Below, one piece after another: positions 59,139 to 64,000 of a stretch of DNA of 64,000 nt. The translations under genes and the position numbers were made by a program. Below the pieces are notes generated by a model that saw only the letters and a program-made list of their open reading frames with translations, did not search any database and was not told where the DNA came from. The DNA is from Agelas oroides (Eukaryota; Porifera; Demospongiae; Agelasida; Agelasidae), in NCBI GenBank assembly GCA_949130485.1, contig OX422192.1:9161008-9225007 (forward strand). Direction: 5' to 3'. Every line of letters begins with the position of its first letter. The stretch's first letter is position 1.

Positions 59139-61437
59139 TTATGTGCGAGGTGGGAGAGGGGGAGGAGTTCTAACATCTCTTAAACTTTGTGAAAATCTGT
59201 CGAAGTGCGAGGTACTAGTGGGTGAGGTGGGGCTCACAGGGGTGGGACTTCTGCTTCTCCTGCGCTGTTCCTTGAAATAGACCTCTGAGGAGGGGGCTGG
59301 GGGACTGGAAAGACGAGGGTTGCGACGAGTAGGAACAGTGGGGAGGACAGGGGAGGAGGCTGGGGAATGGGAGGAGGAAGGAGGAGTCAGTTATTACCAT
59401 GGCAACTAACATGGAACATATTTGGTGTACACATTACTTAGCAACTCTAACCACACCCCCTTCAATTTCAACTTGATCCTTGACTTGTGTACTAGCGCAC
59501 TAAACTATAAGTAACATTCCTTTTTGCTATTAGAAACGATCCTACATTCCTTTCCTCAAGAGCGCATAAGAATGGGCGGCTTGAGTAAGAGCGTGTAACT
59601 CCATAAAATTTGAAACCGGTCGGAATTTACCGCCAGTATTAAAAATAGTAACACGTACTGTGCAGCTGCACGTAGACATAAGCCATTGTTGCTAAGCATG
59701 TGACTATTTTAGCAATAATTTTGACTAGACTATGGGATTCTATTGGAGTTACAAGCTCTTACTTGAGCCCCCCGTTCTTATGCACTCATTTCCTTTATAG
59801 GTGTGTTGAATGTCAGTGCATGCTCCAAACCTTGAAGCAAGCCCACTCTAATTAGACCACTCACTCACTCACTCACTCACTCACTCACTCACTCACTCAC
59901 TCACTCACTCACTCACTCACTCACCCACCCACCCACCCACCCACCCACCCACCCACCCACCCACCAACACACCCACCCACCCACCAACACACCCACCCAC
60001 CCACCAACACACCCACCCACCCACCAACACACCCACCCACCCACCAACACACCCACCCACCCACCAACACACCCACCCACCCACCAACACACCCACCCAC
60101 CCACCAACACACCCACCCACCCACCCACCCACCCACCCACTCACTCACTCACTTTGCCAATGAAGTTTTGCATGTGGAGGCGGTAGAGGGGATACATCCT
60201 TGGTGACCTTTGACCCCTCTAGGGTACTAGGTCTTGATACCCGGGGGATAATGGGAGGTTTTTCCTTGTTAAGTGCAGGGATGTGAGTAGGGCTGGTGCT
60301 GTGAGTGAGGGTGGGAAGGAGAGGAGAGAGAAGGAGGAGAGGGTTAGGGAGAATGGAGAGAGGAAGAAGAGGGAGGAAGAATACTTTAATCCCTATGGTT
60401 GTCACTACTGCCCCTGAGTGTACACATAATTATCCAACAGTCTACCAAATGACCTGTCCACTAACCCTTTCCGAGGAAGGGGAACAGGGGGAGATTCTGT
60501 GTTTCCATTCGTGTTGGACCTCGGTGGGATTAGGGATGACACAGAGGAGGGAGGGAGGAGAGTGAGGTACTCATTAGTGGAGGAGGTGTCGTGTGATGCT
60601 TCTAGCTCATCAGCTGGGGGGTCGAGGGAGAGTTTGTCATCTGTGAGTTTAGCAACCTCACTGTCCTCCTTGGAGGGTGGGAGGGGGTCCTCCACTGGTT
60701 GTGGTGTGAGGGTGTGGGGGGGTGGGGTGTGTGCATGAGGAGGTCATGCAAGTAAAGTTTAGGACAAAAGTGGCTCTTCATTCTCTCATAGCTATTAGCT
60801 CACGTACAGGGACCTCCACTACACGCTAGCTTCATTCATATTTATATTTCTGCCATGGCTGCCTATCAAATCCAGGCAGACGCTTGGCAACACGGCTTAC
60901 ATTTACTAAAAATGTCTCAAGCACTTATCAGGTCAGCAAGTCTGGTTACTATGGTAATTGTTCATTGGGTCAGCAAGTCTGGTTGCTATGGTAACTGTTC
61001 ATTGGGTCAGCAGGCTGGTTACTATGGTAACTGTTCATTGGGTCAGCAGGCTGGTTACTATAGTAACTGCACTTGTACATATGCTCCACCTACCTGTGTG
61101 TTGCTCCCTAGTGAAGTCAACATACGTCCCATTAGCCACTGGGGCTGACAAGTTGGGGACATAGCGGGGCAAGGATGGGTCACAGAGCTCATATATCTCT
61201 TTGTCAATGTCTGGCTCCGGTGCAAGTTCTTCATCTATTGGTCCCAAGTTTCCACTTTTCTCCGGCAAGCTACAAGGTGTCAAATCTTCTAGGGATTGTT
61301 TTGTATCACTGGTTGGCGAGTCAAAGGTGAAGGACGCAGGCAGGCTGGAAGGTGGGAAGTCATCTTTCAGGAAAGGAGGTGAGAGGGTGGAGCCAGGAGA
61401 ACCAAAGTTAGACTCAGACAGTGCAATACTGTGGTGT

Positions 61438-61483
<46 letters not shown>

Positions 61484-63776
61484 GGAGAGGTGGAGGGATG
61501 CATGTATATTAGTATTAGTAGTGTGTTGCTTCTACTGGCCTTTTGGCAAACCAAAAATATTTAGCAGTCACTTGAACTACTTGGACTTCACTGTCCTCTG
61601 AATACAACTAAATTGCTAATGACAACATAGACAATGTCATGCAAGAGAAGGGGTGTAGTCAGATAATTAATTGTCCCCTTGGCCCTTACATCATAATGAC
61701 ATCATAATGACATCATAATGGCATCACCATGGCTCACCTGTTAAGATGGTGCATCTTCAGATAGCCCTCATCATCGATCTCCGAACTTTCCTCTCCGCTA
61801 CTTCTGTCCTGAAGTTGCGTTGGCTTCACCCCGCTACCCATGTCCTGAAATGGGGCTGGCTGCATCTTGGCATACCCGTCCGGCACCCCTGCACTCTCTA
61901 AACTATTGTAGCCTGCAGGACAAAATTTCAGGACAGAATTTCAGGAAAAAATTTCAGGACAAATGTTCAAGACAAAGGAGTGGGACATATACATGTGGCA
62001 GTCCCAGGTAGAAATCGAACATTATTCCGTTGTGTATTTCAATCACGTTACCGCATTCGAAGCGCTGTAGCACAGGACTTCCATTAGGGGCGGGGTGTAT
62101 TCGTGCATCTATGCAGTGCGTACGAGCCCCGCCCCTAACATTCTGAGACTAACTCCTATTTATGCTGTTCCAGAGAACCATCATTACGCCCACCTCCCTC
62201 TGTGAGGAGCATCAGATCATTACCCACGGGTGTATTATCAGAAAACGGTAGTACATTTCAAGGTCAAGAAGTGAACCAGCTGTGTCAACTGAAGCCATAC
62301 ATACCCACCCACTCAGGGTATAGACTAAGGTCAAAGTTCAGATGGGTTATGTCGTTATTAGGCAGGGATGTATGGGGTATGTCATTATTGTTGCCACACA
62401 ACAGCCTTACTGTTGCCAAGTGACACACATGTACTAAACAAGTGTGTGTGTGCGTCGGCTCTCATAGCTTTTAATTGTATTCATACCAAAATCAATGAAA
62501 GCTAGGGGCATGCAAGTCTGGGAATGGCGGCTAGTGAGAGTGTACATATGTGTTGGTGTGTGTGGGTGAGCGAGCTATGGCAGTTGACTAACACCTTTGT
62601 CTAAACAACAGGAAATGGCTGTTTTCATAACTTCACGACTGGTATGGTGCTGCAGCCTATACTCCTGTCAAGTAAGAGTGAGAGATTCCACAGCACACTT
62701 TTGCTATGGAAACTTAGCTTTGAACCCAGGCCTTCCATTCTAGACTCTGTCTTGCATGGAGAACGTTGCAAGACAAAACCTGAAACACAAAACACATTTT
62801 GTCTGACAGAAAATTCTTTTCCAAAGCTGCAAGACAAAATCCAACAGAAAACCTTTGAGGCTAATGGACGCTGCTACTCACTGAAATGCCGTTGAGGTCT
62901 TTTTTTCTTCTTCTCTCTTGGTTTTGTATCCAGTAAGTTCTCCAGCGACCTGTGCAGTGTAGCACGCTGCTTTATTCGCTGCATTTCTGAGTCTTGGCGG
63001 GACAGTGTCGGCTGCGATGTGCCGTACTTGAGGCGGTAGAAGCGGGCCAGTCGCTGTGACACCTCATCTTGTGTGGTCGTCTCATCACCCTCCAGGACCT
63101 TGGCTAGGGCAATAGCCTGGGGAGGGAGGGAAGGGAGAAGGAGGGAGGGAGGGAAGGGAGAAGGAGGGAGGGAGAGAGGGAGGGAGGGAGGGGAAGAGAA
63201 ACGTTCTGTACTGTACATCAGAATACTTTCATCCCTCCCTCCCTCCCTCCCTCCCTCCCTCCCTCCCTCACACTCCCTCCTCCCTCCCTCCTCCCTCCCT
63301 CTTCCCTCCTCCCTCCCTCCCTCCCTCCCTTCTCCCTCCCTCCCTCCTCCCTCCTCCCTCCCTCCCTCCCCTCCCACCTTCTTGATGGCCAACATCCAGT
63401 TCTGTTTCATTCTCTGGTCGTCAGCAAGAATCTCAAGGAGAGTTCCTGTTTCACCACATGTAACCTCAAACCGATATCGTCGAGCTCCTTTGTCAGGAAT
63501 GCTCCTCACATCTGTGTTACTGTTTAGAACCAGTTTGCCCTGTTTGTGAGGTGTGTGTGTAGAGGGGGGAGGGGGGAGTGGGAGGGGAGAGGAGGGATGT
63601 AATTGTGTAATACGCATACGCATTAATTTGTCAGATGTTGCTTAGCAACCAAATCTTTGAACTTGAATAACATGAAAGGAAATGGATGGAGGTAACAGTG
63701 GGTGTGGCAGTAGGTTGCTAGGGATAACATACAACCACCTTCAGGCTCATGCTGCTCCACCCGGGGAGTGCAGCTA
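59139..63776 (-). CDS. PH-domain docking adaptor with YxxM motifs and a proline-rich tail (5' end outside the window)
   Basis: Exons fitted by phase: 63776-63739 (tentative), 63539-63378, 63116-62882, 61912-61738, 61428-61094, 60694-60466, 60298-60153 and 59359-59139 (stop TAA), about 510 residues. Exon 63539-63378 is the C-terminal half of a PH domain (GKLVLNSNTDVRSIPDKG to KQNWMLAIKK, with the conserved tryptophan). Next comes a basic linker, then tyrosine motifs: YNSL, GYAKM and GYLKM (both YxxM, the PI3-kinase p85 SH2 site), EIYEL, RYVPN, TYVDF and EYLTLL. SH3-type proline motifs follow (PPVPLPRKG, KPPIIPR, TPPPLPPRT at the end). The plan resembles Gab/IRS/DOK docking proteins, which link receptor tyrosine kinases to PI3K. 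The PH sequence also recalls SWAP70/DEF6, so the exact family is open. Confidence 0.65.
59570..59787. repeat. Foldback element, family 2 (longer copy)
   Basis: GAGCGCATAAGAATGGGCGG at the left; CCCCCCGTTCTTATGCACTC at the right. The arms share GAGTAAGAGCGTGTAACTCC with the element at 5106-5207. It is in the last intron of the docking-adaptor gene. Confidence 0.75.
59859..60152. repeat. (CACT)n, (CACC)n and 20-bp CACCCACCCACCCACCAACA repeats
   Basis: CACT tetranucleotides are followed by CACC tetranucleotides with CAACA interruptions every 20 bp (about seven), then CACT again. They abut the donor of the exon 60298-60153. The Gly/Trp/Val-rich open frames on the minus strand come from the repeat. 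Confidence 0.95.
60929..61066. repeat. 35-38-bp tandem repeat, about four copies
   Basis: Units contain GGTCAGCAAGTCTGGTTAC and TATGGTAACTGTTCATTG, in the intron between docking-adaptor exons 61428-61094 and 60694-60466. Confidence 0.9.
61435..61482. repeat. (GT)n followed by a G-run of about 30
   Basis: TGTGTGTGTGTG is followed by about thirty G, seven bases upstream (on the minus strand) of the acceptor of exon 61428-61094. As C on the gene strand, it forms an unusually long polypyrimidine tract. Confidence 0.9.
62715..62863. repeat. Diverged TAGYCTCG-family hairpin
   Basis: TAGCTTTGAACCCAGGCC at the left and AACCTTTGAGGCTA at the right, with interior GCAAGACAAAA and TTTCCAAAGCTGCAAGAC stretches as in 15610-15725. 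It is in the 970-bp intron 61913-62881, where nothing else was recognised. Confidence 0.65.
63120..63376. repeat. (GGGA)n and (CCCT)n intron, self-complementary
   Basis: GGGAGGGAGG-type repeats (63120-63192) and CCCTCCCTCC-type repeats (63233-63376) lie in one intron of the docking adaptor and could pair with each other. Confidence 0.9.
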
Positions 63777-64000
63777 CTGTGTGCATGTGTGTGTGTCCAA
63801 CGTGTGTATATGTGCATGTGTGCATGTGTGCATGCACGACAGTCTGGTCTCATTTGAGAGCTACTACCTTATAAGGGCACACCATTAGAACCACAAGTCA
63901 CAACAACGAGGAATTTTGCAGTAATTTGTCTCAAGCAGCCAGTGAATGGCTTCAACAGAGAAGGGGAGGCAAGAAGGAAAACCTCCCTTAGCTGTGTGAA

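Noticed and set aside
59913-60148. Three overlapping Gly/Trp/Val-rich open frames on the minus strand
   Set aside because: Translation of CACC repeats; the same in every frame.
62152-62210. Extra docking-adaptor exon after an acceptor at about 62203 (GGGRNDGSLEQHK then stop)
   Set aside because: The flanking exons 63116-62882 and 61912-61738 join in phase without it; it could be an alternative last exon but there is no further support.

Overview
This window is eukaryotic nuclear DNA from an invertebrate animal. The genes have many short exons with GT-AG introns, and the text holds metazoan genes (CFAP70, ZC3H11A, PSMC6, TRIM-NHL proteins and a PH-domain docking adaptor), a hAT transposon and many hairpin repeats. 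A sponge or another early-branching animal fits the small introns and multicopy families, but the species cannot be fixed from the sequence alone.

Layout. 1-9424 (+) is the 3' two thirds of the ciliary gene CFAP70, with purine/pyrimidine microsatellites and a 27-bp minisatellite in its introns. 8.1-31.7 kb is a block of four segmental duplications. Each joins a broken 3' piece of CFAP70 to one intronless TRIM-NHL gene on the minus strand (RING, two B-boxes, coiled coil, filamin-like domain, NHL propeller). Copies A, B and D are open for their full length; copy C is frame-shifted by a 7-bp tandem duplication. Differences among the four copies concentrate at recurrent loop positions of the NHL blades. 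32.1-35.6 kb (-) is a complete seven-exon ZC3H11A, head to head with a complete ten-exon PSMC6 (proteasome ATPase Rpt4) at 37.0-40.3 kb (+).

40.9-58.3 kb (-) is a tandem array of nine whole, decayed or partial two-exon genes for small two-membrane-segment proteins that resemble the CD225/dispanin (IFITM-like) superfamily. Several share a TATA-containing promoter block. The intron of the last copy holds an apparently whole hAT DNA transposon (55484-57771) with 8-bp target duplications. 59.1 kb to near the right edge (-) is most of a docking-type adaptor gene: the C-terminal half of a PH domain, two YxxM motifs, other tyrosine motifs and a proline-rich tail.

Across the window there are about twenty short hairpins with related ends (TAGYCTCG...CGAGRCTA) but unrelated interiors, plus other foldback and tandem repeats. 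The most interesting points are the TRIM-NHL cluster with variation confined to one side of the propeller, the dispanin-like array beside it, the hairpin family, and a minisatellite that multiplies a CFAP70 exon end together with its 5' splice site. No tRNA, rRNA or CRISPR array was recognised.
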